From the NCBI RefSeq assembly GCF_014224155.1, contig NZ_JAASUI010000001.1:558001-622000 (forward strand): a stretch of 64,000 nucleotides of DNA, written 5' to 3'. The stretch comes from Listeria cossartiae subsp. cossartiae. Lineage in GTDB: Bacteria; Bacillota; Bacilli; Lactobacillales; Listeriaceae. Positions 8,881-17,566 of this stretch are shown piece after piece. The notes under the pieces were generated by a model. The model saw only the letters and a list, made by a program, of their open reading frames with translations. It ran no database searches and was not told the origin of the DNA. Position 1 is the first letter of the stretch. The number at the start of each line of letters is the position of its first letter. A program made the translations under genes and the position numbers.

Positions 8881-8920
8881 AAATCCCTAAGAACCATGCA
8901 GCGTTCTTAGGGATTTTTAT
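8881..8920. terminator. Bidirectional terminator
   Basis: AAATCCCTAAGAAC (8881-8894) pairs with GTTCTTAGGGATTT (8903-8916), followed by T-rich sequence. It lies between the convergent antiporter gene and the membrane-protein gene. Confidence 0.85.
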
Positions 8921-9391
8921 TTAGGATGGAATTTTTTTCAAATCTTCAGCAAGCTTCTCTATTTCTAAATGGAAATTTTTTCTACCATTATTTAAAACGA
9001 TGGCCGCATTACGAAGCTTAATTTTTTGCTCTTTGCCAGTTTCTAAATGGAGAATGCTTATTGTGTAATAGGGCAGAAACGAAATCGTCCGACCGTGCAA
9101 TTTCGTATCACATTCGAGCATATATTGGCTAAAAGGGTACTTTTTATCCACAAATCCTCTTTTATAAAAAAGCGCGCGATTATTAATAGAAACAGTTCCA
9201 TTAAAATAAGTGGTGTTGACACAGATAATACATAGGCTCAAGACAACATAAATACCGATAAATGGCCAAATGCGCAACGACTCAAAAGTAGCAAGAATGT
9301 AAAATCCAACGCCGATAATAGCCAAGCCAACAACGAATGTAAAAAATGTTTTGATATTCATATTATATTTGAAGAAAGAATAGCTTTTCAT
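8921..9391 (-). CDS. Small membrane protein, paralogue of the neighbouring gene
   Basis: 156 residues: two hydrophobic segments (about 13-32 and 40-58) followed by a soluble domain of about 95 residues. The soluble part shares the pattern ALFYKRG..KKYPFSQYMLECDTKL...LPYYTISI with the next gene upstream, so the two are tandem duplicates. AGGTGG lies before the ATG. The architecture (two TM helices plus a PH-like beta-rich domain) resembles small bacterial PH-domain membrane proteins, but I do not recognise the family. The gap of only 27 bases suggests one transcript with the 9419-9877 gene. Confidence 0.7.
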   Translation of the reverse strand: MKSYSFFKYNMNIKTFFTFVVGLAIIGVGFYILATFESLRIWPFIGIYVVLSLCIICVNTTYFNGTVSINNRALFYKRGFVDKKYPFSQYMLECDTKLHGRTISFLPYYTISILHLETGKEQKIKLRNAAIVLNNGRKNFHLEIEKLAEDLKKIPS

Positions 9392-9418
9392 ATTTGTGTA
9401 CCACCTAGGATGTTTTAG

Positions 9419-9877
9419 TTAAGATTGATATTGCTTGAGTTGATCACGTAGTTCTTCCATTTTTTCTTGCAAATGTTTTTCACCGTCATTATATTTACGC
9501 GTCATATTATAGACTCGAATAAGTTTTTCCGCACGAGTATCTCTACTTATGATAACGATTCGATAGTATGGTAATGATCTGGAGGCGCCTGTAAAACGAA
9601 TTAATTTTGCATCGCATTCGATAATATATTCGCTATAGGGGTAGGGTTTTTCTTTATAATAGAACGCTTCTTCACTAACAGAAATGTCACCAGGAAAAAA
9701 TCGTTTGAGAAAGAAAAATGTGGAGGTGGCAAATGCGAAAAGAAAAACAAAAAATTCCCAGCGCATATGTAGCGTAACCGCGAGAATCAAAAAAGTAATC
9801 AAAGAACAAGTAAACATAACGATTAAGATTACCGTAGCTAAATGGAGATTATTTTTCGAAAAACGATATTTTTTCAT
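9419..9877 (-). CDS. Small membrane protein, tandem paralogue
   Basis: 152 residues starting MKKYRFSKNN. The frame is open further upstream to 10258, but AGGTGG stands 9 bases before the ATG at 9877, and the extension would run through the divergent regulator's promoter. Two membrane segments (about 13-35 and 41-58) precede a soluble domain sharing AFYYKEKPYPYSEYIIECDAKL...LPYYRIVI with the downstream paralogue. Function unknown. Its start is about 210 bp from the divergent HTH-cupin regulator. Confidence 0.7.
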   Translation of the reverse strand: MKKYRFSKNNLHLATVILIVMFTCSLITFLILAVTLHMRWEFFVFLFAFATSTFFFLKRFFPGDISVSEEAFYYKEKPYPYSEYIIECDAKLIRFTGASRSLPYYRIVIISRDTRAEKLIRVYNMTRKYNDGEKHLQEKMEELRDQLKQYQS

Positions 9878-9966
9878 GAAAGTTTGTCCACCTATGTTGA
9901 TTTTATAACAAAATTCTAGCACTAAAAATAAACCTTGTCTATTGCAGAAAAAAATCAAAAAAACTA

Positions 9967-9995
9967 TTGTTCGCGTGGAAGCTTTGTTGTATAAT
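9967..9995 (+). promoter_or_regulatory. Sigma-A promoter of the HTH-cupin/potABCD unit
   Basis: TTGTTC (9967-9972), 17 bases, TATAAT (9990-9995). Transcription would start near 10002, ahead of the repeated TAAAC motifs. Confidence 0.7.
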
Positions 9996-10008
9996 GTAGC
10001 TTGCTGTA

Positions 10009-10070
10009 AGTAAACTTTGTGTTTAATATTAGTAAACTTCTGTGACTTGAGGTTTACTATCACTAAACTT
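10009..10070 (+). promoter_or_regulatory. Cluster of AGTAAACTT-type repeats, probable operators
   Basis: Two exact copies of AGTAAACTT (10009-10017 and 10031-10039, 22 bp or two helical turns apart), one inverted near-copy AGGTTTACT (10050-10058) and ACTAAACTT (10062-10070). GTAAAC (10032-10037) and GTTTAC (10052-10057) form an inverted pair, as do TAAAC and GTTTA at 10011-10025. They lie between the promoter and the start of the HTH regulator, fitting autoregulation by road-block. Inference. Confidence 0.5.
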
Positions 10071-10088
10071 GAAAGAAAGGACATCGAC

Positions 10089-10631
10089 ATGGAAATTGGC
10101 AAACGCATTAAAAATCTGAGGCTCAGTAAGAATTTAACGCAAGAAGAATTAGGCGAACGAACAGATTTGACGAAGGGATATATTTCACAGTTAGAACGAG
10201 ATTTAAGTTCTCCTTCGATTGAAACGTTATTTGCTATTTTGGAAGTGTTAGGTTCCACTCCGAAAGATTTTTTTGATGAGGAAGAACATAATCAAAAAGT
10301 AATTTACGGAGAGCTAGAGCATACTTTCTTTGAAGATGAAGAAAAAGGTTACAGAATTAAGTGGCTTGTTCCAGAATCAAATGAAAAAGAAATGGAGCCA
10401 GTTCTGCTTGAAATAGAGGCAAATAGCTGTTTTAAAAGCTTCGAACCATCACTTTCAGAAACTTTTGCTTATGTGTTAAAAGGGGAAGTGACTGTGCTAC
10501 TTGGTCGAAATGAGTATGTAGCTAAAAAAGGAGAAGCAATTTATTTCCACGCCGCAGATGAACACCAAATTATTAATCGATCAAATGAACAAGCAACGCT
10601 CATCTTAGTAGCTACAGAGTCATATTTATAA
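10089..10631 (+). CDS. XRE-family regulator with C-terminal cupin (polyamine operon regulator)
   Basis: 180 residues: HTH_3 domain at about residues 5-60 (RIKNLRLSKNLTQEELGERTDLTKGYISQLER) and a cupin_2 domain from about 105 to the end (FAYVLKGEVTVLLG, KGEAIYFHAADEHQIIN). This is the PuuR-like architecture, in which the cupin senses a small molecule. ATG 10089 is preceded by AAAGG; the upstream extension of the frame has no ribosome site. It lies 9 bp before potA and is co-oriented, so it probably controls the polyamine uptake operon and itself through the repeats in its leader. Confidence 0.85.
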   Translation: MEIGKRIKNLRLSKNLTQEELGERTDLTKGYISQLERDLSSPSIETLFAILEVLGSTPKDFFDEEEHNQKVIYGELEHTFFEDEEKGYRIKWLVPESNEKEMEPVLLEIEANSCFKSFEPSLSETFAYVLKGEVTVLLGRNEYVAKKGEAIYFHAADEHQIINRSNEQATLILVATESYL

Positions 10632-10640
10632 GGGAGGTAA

Positions 10641-11741
10641 ATGATTGTGACAGAAACAATTATTCGTTTTGAAAACGTAACAAAACAATTTGATAATGAT
10701 CCACCAGTGCTAGACAATGTCAGCTTTGAAATAGAAAAAGGGAAGTTTTATACATTGCTCGGCCCATCAGGTTGCGGCAAAACAACCATTTTGCGCTTAA
10801 TTGCTGGATTTTTAGAAGCATCAGAAGGACAAATTTACCTAGGAGAAAAAGTAATTAACCAAATTCCAGCCAATAAACGGCCAGTAAATACCGTTTTCCA
10901 AGATTATGCTTTATTTCCGCATTTAAACGTGTACGAAAATGTCGCTTTTGGACTGCGTATTAAAAAATTGAAAAAAGAAGCTATCGACGAAAAAGTAAAA
11001 GAAGCTTTGCGCTTTGTTAACTTAAAAGGCTACGAAAAAAGAGAAATTAGCGAAATGTCTGGCGGACAAAGACAACGTGTCGCAATCGCGCGGGCAATCG
11101 TCAATGAACCAGAAGTTATTTTGCTTGATGAGCCACTATCAGCACTTGATTTAAAACTACGTACAGAAATGCAATATGAACTGCGCGATTTACAAAAACG
11201 GCTTGGTATTACCTTTATCTTTGTAACGCATGACCAAGAAGAAGCACTCGCAATGAGTGACGAAATTTTTGTGCTAAACAAAGGTGAAATTCAACAAAGT
11301 GGGACACCGATTGATATTTACGATGAACCGATTAATAAATTTGTCGCTGATTTTATCGGCGAATCCAACATTGTTAATGGCAAAATGATTCAAGATTTCG
11401 AAGTGGAATTTGTGGAAAGACGTTTTGAATGTGTCGACCAAGGTTTCCGTCCGAATGAAGTTGTCGAGGTAGTTATTCGTCCGGAAGATTTAGAGATTAC
11501 TTCTGCTGAAAAAGGGCAGCTGCAAGTAACCGTGGACTGGATGCTTTTCCGTGGTGTGCACTATGAAGTAGGTTGTATCGATATTGATGGAAATGAATGG
11601 CTTGTTCACACAACAAGAAAAGTTCGTGTGGGTGATAAGATTGGCTTAGCGTTTGAACCAGAGGCAATTCATGTTATGCGTCTTGGGGAAACGGAGGAAG
11701 AATTCGATAAGCGGCTTGATAGCTACGATGAGGTGCAGTAA
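10641..11741 (+). CDS. potA: Spermidine/putrescine ABC transporter, ATP-binding protein PotA
   Basis: 366 residues: ABC ATPase domain (about 1-235) with Walker A GPSGCGKT, signature MSGGQRQR, Walker [13 protein letters not shown] and the H-loop FVTHDQEEA, then a C-terminal TOBE_2 regulatory domain. It powers polyamine import with PotBC. ATG 10641 is only three bases from AGGGAGG; GTG 10647 (MTETIIRF) has a more usual nine-base gap and may be the real start. It overlaps potB by one base in a four-gene operon headed by the HTH-cupin gene. Confidence 0.93.
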   Translation: MIVTETIIRFENVTKQFDNDPPVLDNVSFEIEKGKFYTLLGPSGCGKTTILRLIAGFLEASEGQIYLGEKVINQIPANKRPVNTVFQDYALFPHLNVYENVAFGLRIKKLKKEAIDEKVKEALRFVNLKGYEKREISEMSGGQRQRVAIARAIVNEPEVILLDEPLSALDLKLRTEMQYELRDLQKRLGITFIFVTHDQEEALAMSDEIFVLNKGEIQQSGTPIDIYDEPINKFVADFIGESNIVNGKMIQDFEVEFVERRFECVDQGFRPNEVVEVVIRPEDLEITSAEKGQLQVTVDWMLFRGVHYEVGCIDIDGNEWLVHTTRKVRVGDKIGLAFEPEAIHVMRLGETEEEFDKRLDSYDEVQ

Positions 11742-12550
11742 TGAATAGACGCACCCGTACAGTTTACCTAGTTCCTTATGTTCTTTGGATTTTACTTTTT
11801 GTAGTTGCACCGATTTTATTAATTGTATATTATTCGTTTTTTGATGTAGATGGCAATTTTACTGTAGATAATTATATTCACTTTTTCACCCCTGTCTATT
11901 TAAAAATGACGGCTAGTTCGTTCTGGTACGCGTTTTTAATTACGGTTTTCACACTGCTGATTTCCTATCCAACGGCTTACTTGTTAACGAAACTAAAACA
12001 TAAACAACTTTGGCTATTGCTGATTATTTTGCCGACTTGGATCAATTTACTGCTTAAAGCGTATGCCTTTATTGGGATTTTTGGGACATACGGGGCGGCG
12101 AATCAGTTTTTAGAAATACTCGGAATTGGCTCGAAACAGATTTTATTTACGGATTTTAGTTTCTTATTTGTATCGACCTATATTTTTATTCCGTTTATGA
12201 TATTGCCGATTTTTAATGCGATTGAGGAAATTAATCCAACGTTGATTCAAGCATCGCGAGACTTAGGTGCATCTAGTTTGACAACATTTAGACGAGTGAT
12301 TTTCCCACTTACTGCTGACGGCGTGAAATCAGGGTGTCAGGCTGTTTTTATTCCAGCGCTATCACTCTTTATGATTACTCGATTGATTGCAGGAAACCGC
12401 GTGATTACGCTCGGAACAGCAATTGAAGAACATTTCCTTGTAACGCAAGACTGGGGAATGGGTTCAACAATTGGCGTATTTTTAATTATTGCGATGATTT
12501 TAATTATGTTCCTAACAGGTTCGAAAAAGAAAAGAGGTGCGCGTAAATGA
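11741..12550 (+). CDS. potB: Spermidine/putrescine ABC transporter permease PotB
   Basis: 269-residue inner-membrane permease with six membrane segments and the EAA-type loop (INPTLIQASRDLGASSLTTFRRVIFP), which docks on the ATPase. The order potA-B-C-D and one- to four-base overlaps indicate translational coupling. It is the first of two permease subunits. Confidence 0.93.
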   Translation: MNRRTRTVYLVPYVLWILLFVVAPILLIVYYSFFDVDGNFTVDNYIHFFTPVYLKMTASSFWYAFLITVFTLLISYPTAYLLTKLKHKQLWLLLIILPTWINLLLKAYAFIGIFGTYGAANQFLEILGIGSKQILFTDFSFLFVSTYIFIPFMILPIFNAIEEINPTLIQASRDLGASSLTTFRRVIFPLTADGVKSGCQAVFIPALSLFMITRLIAGNRVITLGTAIEEHFLVTQDWGMGSTIGVFLIIAMILIMFLTGSKKKRGARK

Positions 12551-13353
12551 AGAAAAGTAAATGGGGTACGATTTATTTAGTGCTTGTTTTTGTGATTTTA
12601 TATGCGCCGATTTTCTATTTGATTTTTTACTCGTTTAATAAAGGCGGCACGATGCATAACTTTAGCGGCTTTACGCTTGGATATTATAAGGAAGTTTTCC
12701 AAGATACGCGCTTACTGATTATCGTGCTAAATACGTTTGTGATTGCGCTACTTTCTTCGGTGATCGCAACTATTATCGGGGTTTGCGGGGCGCTGGCGAT
12801 TAAATTTATGCCCAAACCATTCGCGAAAAACTCGCTTTTAAGTTTGAATAATGTGTTGATTGTTAGTCCGGATGTTATTATCGGTGCTAGTTTCTTGATT
12901 TTCTTCACGATTTTAGGTGTGAAATTAGGCTTTATCTCCGTACTTGTTTCGCATATTGCCTTTAGTATTCCGATTGTCGTGTTGATGATTTTGCCGAAGT
13001 TGCAAGAAATGAGCCCGACGCTAATGGATGCGGCGCGAGACTTAGGTGCAAGCCAGTGGCAAGTCCTTTCGAAAGTTATTTTGCCGTATATTATGCCAGG
13101 CGTTTTAGCTGGATTTTTCATGGCATTGACTTACTCGCTAGATGATTTTGCGGTGACATTCTTTGTAACAGGAAATGGCTTCTCGACTTTAGCTGTAGAA
13201 ATTTATTCCCGAGCAAGACAAGGAATTTCGCTTTCTATCAATGCTTTATCGACACTGATTTTCCTATTCACAATTGTGCTAGTGATCGGTTATTACTTTA
13301 TTAACCAACGCAATACAAGTAAAAATATTCGGACGGGGGCGACGAAAGAATGA
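12547..13353 (+). CDS. potC: Spermidine/putrescine ABC transporter permease PotC
   Basis: 268 residues, six membrane segments, with the EAA loop MSPTLMDAARDLGASQWQVLSKVILP. It starts in an ATGA overlap with potB and ends in an ATGA overlap with potD. It pairs with PotB to form the translocation channel. Confidence 0.93.
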   Translation: MKKSKWGTIYLVLVFVILYAPIFYLIFYSFNKGGTMHNFSGFTLGYYKEVFQDTRLLIIVLNTFVIALLSSVIATIIGVCGALAIKFMPKPFAKNSLLSLNNVLIVSPDVIIGASFLIFFTILGVKLGFISVLVSHIAFSIPIVVLMILPKLQEMSPTLMDAARDLGASQWQVLSKVILPYIMPGVLAGFFMALTYSLDDFAVTFFVTGNGFSTLAVEIYSRARQGISLSINALSTLIFLFTIVLVIGYYFINQRNTSKNIRTGATKE

Positions 13354-14423
13354 AGCAACTGCTGAAAATTTTTGTACCAGTAATTGTTGTCGCACTTTTA
13401 ATGATGTTACTTGCAACAACGATGAACCGTTCGGAGGGCTATGCTGGGAGTAATACGCTGACGATTTATAACTGGGGCGATTATATTGATCCATCGCTCA
13501 TCACTAAATTTGAAGAAGAAACTGGCATCAAAGTCATTTACCAAACATTTGATTCTAATGAAGCGATGATGACGAAAATCGAGCAAGGTGGAACGACCTT
13601 TGATATTGCGGTGCCAAGTGATTACGCGATTAGTAAAATGAAAGAAGAAAATTTGCTAATTCCGCTTGATCATTCCAAACTACCAAATGAAAAATACCTT
13701 GATCCGCGTTTTATGGATTTGTCGTTTGATGATAATAATAAATATTCGATGCCTTATTTCTGGGGAACACTTGGCATTATTTATAATAAAGAAATGTTCC
13801 CGGATAAGAATTTCGATACGTGGAATGCGTTGTTTGATCCTGAATTGAAGAACCAAATCTTGCTGATTGATGGGGCTCGTGAGGTGATGGGGCTTGGGCT
13901 GAATAGTCTTGGCTACTCGCTGAACGATACGAATAAAGCCCACTTACAAGCTGCCAGAGATAAGCTAGAAACGATGACGCCGAATGTTAAAGCGATTGTT
14001 GGCGATGAGATTAAACTTCTTATGGCGGACAATGAGGCGGGAGTCGCGGTTACTTTCTCCGGTGAAGCAGCGGAAATGTTAAGTGAAAATGAAGACTTAG
14101 AATATGTTATTCCAAAAGACGGTTCCAATTTATGGTTCGATAATATGGTCATTCCAAAAACGGCGAAAAATGTTGATGGCGCGCATAAATTTATTAATTT
14201 CATGCTAAAACCAGAGAATGCCGCAATTAACGCCGAATATGTCGGCTACGCAACACCGAATGCCAAAGCGGTCCAATTGTTACCAAAAGAAATTTCCAGT
14301 GATGAACGTTTTTATCCGGATATGGACGAATTAAATAATTTGGAAGTATATGATAACCTCGGCAAACGAATGCTGTCGTATTATAATGAATTATTTTTGG
14401 AGTTTAAGATGTACCGGAAATAA
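13350..14423 (+). CDS. potD: Spermidine/putrescine-binding protein PotD
   Basis: 357 residues of the PotD/PotF periplasmic-binding type: LTIYNWGDYIDPSL near the N-terminus (the tryptophan and aspartate bind polyamine), then DIAVPSDYAISKM and the MPYFWGTLGIIYNK hinge. The N-terminus is a hydrophobic segment (residues 4-23) without a lipobox cysteine. It would therefore be anchored by an uncleaved helix or cleaved and released, unlike the usual Gram-positive lipoprotein. Last gene of the pot operon. Confidence 0.92.
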   Translation: MKQLLKIFVPVIVVALLMMLLATTMNRSEGYAGSNTLTIYNWGDYIDPSLITKFEEETGIKVIYQTFDSNEAMMTKIEQGGTTFDIAVPSDYAISKMKEENLLIPLDHSKLPNEKYLDPRFMDLSFDDNNKYSMPYFWGTLGIIYNKEMFPDKNFDTWNALFDPELKNQILLIDGAREVMGLGLNSLGYSLNDTNKAHLQAARDKLETMTPNVKAIVGDEIKLLMADNEAGVAVTFSGEAAEMLSENEDLEYVIPKDGSNLWFDNMVIPKTAKNVDGAHKFINFMLKPENAAINAEYVGYATPNAKAVQLLPKEISSDERFYPDMDELNNLEVYDNLGKRMLSYYNELFLEFKMYRK

Positions 14424-14442
14424 AGTGCTTCTTCATTGAAAC

Positions 14443-14480
14443 AAGATACTAAGGGTACAGTTTAAAGTATCTTTATGCTC
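14443..14480 (+). terminator. Weak terminator after potD
   Basis: AAGATACT (14443-14450) pairs with AGTATCTT (14466-14473); the T-rich tail is interrupted. Low strength. Confidence 0.4.
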
Positions 14481-14606
14481 TATTTTTCTTTTACTCGCTT
14501 ATACTAAATAAATTGCGTGAAAATGTGTTTATTCTAGTGCATTCTTTTTAAAGTTAGAAAACTACTGTAATTAAAGCGATAAAATGCTACTTTAAGGAGG
14601 AATTTC

Positions 14607-14957
14607 ATGGATAAATCTAATTTAACAATGTTTGGAGAGGAACTTATCACTTCCTCGCGAGATAGAAGTATTCGACATTTAAACTCCTTATTAAACCAAG
14701 AAATCAAAGCCCCCTCGCTACAAGACATTCAATATAAGCTTTCAACGATGAACGAAGAGGATAAGGAATTTATAAATCTTTTAGGAGTAATGATAGTTGA
14801 TAATACGCTATTTAATATTTTAACGATGTTTGAGCAATCAGAAGACAAGTTAACTCTCTTAGCGAATCATGAAAACATTGTCGAAGCAAGTGACGGACTT
14901 GCTGGCGAGTTGTTTACTGAAGACGGTTGGATATCAAAATTCAGCCAGTTTCAATAA
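14607..14957 (+). CDS. Hypothetical small acidic protein
   Basis: 116 residues with a clear TAAGGAGG ribosome site nine bases before the ATG, so very likely translated. It is soluble, mostly helical and acidic, with the core FINLLGVMIVDNTLFNILTMFEQSED. No motif is recognised. It stands alone between potD and the carbonic anhydrase gene, and I do not remember a counterpart in EGD-e, so it may be accessory. Function unknown. Confidence 0.6.
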   Translation: MDKSNLTMFGEELITSSRDRSIRHLNSLLNQEIKAPSLQDIQYKLSTMNEEDKEFINLLGVMIVDNTLFNILTMFEQSEDKLTLLANHENIVEASDGLAGELFTEDGWISKFSQFQ

Positions 14958-15163
14958 TTTAGTGTTAAAGCTTAGTCATCTTTGTTTTTACAACAATGAA
15001 AAATATTTTCTGGTGAATGCTGTCTTAAAAATAAAGCCACCAGTATCTTCACACGAGTTCACACCAAAGTCAAAACACGAACATTAAGCAAATTACTTGT
15101 GGAATAGATCAGCTATCCGCTAAAATAATGTTACGCAATTTTTTTCGAAAAGGAGAAATGGTT

Positions 15164-15865
15164 ATGACAAAGGAGAAAGTGTTATGGGGTTACGATGAAA
15201 AGACTGGACCAGAAATGTGGGGGCATATCTGTTCTGACTTTGAAATCGCGCATACTGGAAAGGCTCAATCGCCAGTAAATATCGAACAAGCTGACGTTGT
15301 AAAACTGAAACCATCAACAATGAAATTTTACTATAAAGAAACAGACTATACGATTAGAAGAATTGAACAATCGGTGCATGTTTTTCCGCATGACAAAGAA
15401 CAAGGGTTACGCTTTAACGGCGAGTATTATCCACTTGTATCATTCCATGCACATATTCCAGCAGAGCATTTGCTTGACGGTTATATGTATCCGATTGAAT
15501 GGCATTTTGTACATGAAAAACCAGACGGCACAACGCTTGTAATGAGTGCTTGGATGGAAATTGATAATACCAATAATGTCGAATTTAAAGATTTACCAAC
15601 GTATTTCCCAGAAGTGTTCGCTGATTTTGAAACAGAACGGGAAATTACTTTAGATGTGAATGAATTTATGCCGGAAGAGCGTGTTTTCTATACGTACCAA
15701 GGTTCACGGACGACACCACCAACCGTGGAAGGCGTAACTTGGATCGTGTTGAAAAATGCGAAGACGCTTGGCCAAGAAGATTTCACTGAATTTGAAAAAG
15801 CAATTGGCAATACAAGTCGACCTGTGCAAGATTTAAATGGTCGCGAAATTACTTTTTACAACTAA
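15164..15865 (+). CDS. Alpha-class carbonic anhydrase
   Basis: 233 residues spanning an alpha-carbonic anhydrase domain: QSPVNI near residue 36, zinc ligands His95 and His97 in FHAH, and His114 in EWHFVH, plus EH in the PAEHLLDG loop. It hydrates CO2 to bicarbonate. No signal peptide is present, whereas most bacterial alpha enzymes are exported, so it should act in the cytosol. The frame opens at 15128, but ATG 15164 lies eight bases after AAAGGAG. Corresponds to lmo0811 from memory. Confidence 0.88.
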   Translation: MTKEKVLWGYDEKTGPEMWGHICSDFEIAHTGKAQSPVNIEQADVVKLKPSTMKFYYKETDYTIRRIEQSVHVFPHDKEQGLRFNGEYYPLVSFHAHIPAEHLLDGYMYPIEWHFVHEKPDGTTLVMSAWMEIDNTNNVEFKDLPTYFPEVFADFETEREITLDVNEFMPEERVFYTYQGSRTTPPTVEGVTWIVLKNAKTLGQEDFTEFEKAIGNTSRPVQDLNGREITFYN

Positions 15866-15932
15866 AAAACTAGAAAGCCTCGCTCTAATCTTGTATAGTA
15901 TAGACATAGATTCTGAGTGGAGGCTTCTTTTT

Positions 15933-16475
15933 ATGTATGAAAAAGCGAGACAAATGATGATTGAAGCGCATAATGGACAAGTTCGCAAAATTACTGGTGA
16001 ACCATATTTTTCGCACCCTTTAAATGTAGCGAGAATTTTGCGCCGGGCGGGTTTCCGCGAAGAAGTCGTTGTCGCTGGTTTGTTGCATGATGCCGTTGAG
16101 GATACGGAGATGACCGACGAAGATATTCGCGCGGCTTTTGGCGATGTGGTGGCGGATTTGGTAGCTTCTCATACAGAAAATAAAACGTTATCGTGGGAAG
16201 AACGAAAAGCGCATACGATTGAACAAGTGCGCACTGGAAATGCAGAAGAAAAAGCCTTAATTGTGGCGGATAAATTAGATAATTTAACCTCTGTCAAATA
16301 TGCGTTGAGCTCAGAAGGAAAGTCTGTCTGGGGCTATTTTAAACGTGGTTATGAACTGCAAAAATGGTACAATGAAGGGATTAAAAATAATATGGAATAT
16401 GGTTTGAATCCATCTGAAATTCCGGCTTTCTTTGACGAGTATGCCCGGTTAGTTAAGTGGATTTTCAAGAAGTAA
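15933..16475 (+). CDS. HD-domain phosphohydrolase, MESH1/SpoT-hydrolase-like
   Basis: 180 residues, entirely an HD_4-type domain. The metal and substrate motifs of (p)ppGpp hydrolases are visible: SHPLNVA (His28), LLHDAVEDT (His52, Asp53, Glu56, Asp57) and VADKLDNL further on. This order (HPxxVA, HDxxED, ADKxxN) is that of SpoT/RelA hydrolase domains and of stand-alone small alarmone hydrolases. Inference: a candidate single-domain alarmone or nucleotide pyrophosphohydrolase. The start is ATG 15933, with GGAGG nine bases upstream; an upstream frame extension overlaps the carbonic anhydrase gene and is rejected. Confidence 0.75.
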   Translation: MYEKARQMMIEAHNGQVRKITGEPYFSHPLNVARILRRAGFREEVVVAGLLHDAVEDTEMTDEDIRAAFGDVVADLVASHTENKTLSWEERKAHTIEQVRTGNAEEKALIVADKLDNLTSVKYALSSEGKSVWGYFKRGYELQKWYNEGIKNNMEYGLNPSEIPAFFDEYARLVKWIFKK

Positions 16476-16570
16476 AATTTAAGTTGAAATATCTGTTAAA
16501 TTAGGTAATTAGAATTAAAATGATAAGTTTTTAGAAAATAGATTTCTTTTTCCGAAAAACTGTTGTAAAA

Positions 16571-16584
16571 TGAAAGCGTTATAA
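16571..16584 (+). promoter_or_regulatory. Possible CcpA (cre) site
   Basis: TGAAAGCGTTATAA matches the cre consensus TGNAARCGNWWWCA at all but one defined position and sits 27 bases before the fructokinase start, fitting carbon catabolite control. Pattern only. Confidence 0.4.
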
Positions 16585-16610
16585 AACTTACGAGAAGGGA
16601 AGTTTTTTGA

Positions 16611-17483
16611 ATGGTTTATGGAGCAATTGAAGCAGGTGGGACTAAGTTTGTCGTAGCGATTGGTGAAAAATCAGGCAAAATTATTAAACGTGCGAGCTAT
16701 CCGACAACGGAACCAGCAGAAACAATGAAGGCTGTCATTCAATTTTTCAAACAATATGAAGACGAATTAAAAGCAATCGGAATTGGCTCGTTTGGACCAA
16801 TCGATATTCGAAAATCAAGTGCTACATACGGGTACATCACGCAAACGCCAAAACTAGCATGGCGCAATTATGATATCGTTGGCGCGATGAAAAAAGAATT
16901 TAATGTCCCAATTGGCTTTACAACGGATGTTAACGCAGCCGCTTTAGGTGAAGTAAACCTAGGCGCGGCAGCAGGTTTGGATAGTTGTATTTACTTAACT
17001 ATCGGAACTGGAATCGGAGGAGGAGCCGTTGTCGCTGGGAAAATTCTCGAAGGTTTCTCTCACCCAGAAATGGGGCATATTATGGTGCGCCGTCATAAGC
17101 GCGATCGTTTCACAGGAAGCTGCCCAAGCCATAGCGACTGTTTAGAAGGCCTTGCAGCAGGTGGTGCAATTGAAAAACGTTGGGGTCAAAAAGCGGCAGA
17201 ACTCGCAGATAATGAAGAAGTGTGGAATTTAGAAGCACATTACATCGCCCAAGCTTTAATGAATTACACGCTCATCCTATCTCCAGAACGAATCGTTTTA
17301 GGTGGAGGCGTAATGAAACAGCGCCAACTTTTCCCTCTTGTCCGTCAAAAATTAAAAGCACTCGTAAACAATTACGTGCAATTGCCAGACTTAGACGAGT
17401 ATATCGTTCCACCAAAGTTAGAAGATGATGCTGGGATAACTGGCTGTGTCTTACTAGCAGTGGATGCTGAAGAGTCCAATTAA
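16611..17483 (+). CDS. ROK-family fructokinase
   Basis: 290 residues of the ROK kinase fold: N-terminal GAIEAGGTKFVVAIG phosphate loop, TDVNAAALGE, LTIGTGIGGGAVV, and the ROK zinc site with His in GHIM and the CPSHSDCLEG cysteines and histidine. It resembles B. subtilis GmuE/YdhR-type fructokinases, making fructose-6-phosphate from fructose and ATP in the cytosol. AAGGGAAG precedes the ATG. Monocistronic, with a possible cre site upstream and a terminator downstream. Confidence 0.85.
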   Translation: MVYGAIEAGGTKFVVAIGEKSGKIIKRASYPTTEPAETMKAVIQFFKQYEDELKAIGIGSFGPIDIRKSSATYGYITQTPKLAWRNYDIVGAMKKEFNVPIGFTTDVNAAALGEVNLGAAAGLDSCIYLTIGTGIGGGAVVAGKILEGFSHPEMGHIMVRRHKRDRFTGSCPSHSDCLEGLAAGGAIEKRWGQKAAELADNEEVWNLEAHYIAQALMNYTLILSPERIVLGGGVMKQRQLFPLVRQKLKALVNNYVQLPDLDEYIVPPKLEDDAGITGCVLLAVDAEESN

Positions 17484-17489
17484 TGACGA

Positions 17490-17519
17490 AAACAGCTCTA
17501 GTTTATAGGGCTGTTTTTT
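17490..17519 (+). terminator. Terminator after fructokinase
   Basis: AAACAGCTC (17490-17498) pairs with GGGCTGTTT (17508-17516, one G-U pair), then TTTT. Confidence 0.75.
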
Positions 17520-17566
17520 GATATACTAAATTGTGATAAAACAAACAAGAACGCAGGAGGAAAAAG

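Noticed and set aside
9878..10258. Upstream extension of the 9419 gene to 279 residues
   Set aside because: It crosses the promoter and start of the divergent HTH-cupin gene and lacks a ribosome site; AGGTGG at ATG 9877 is clear.
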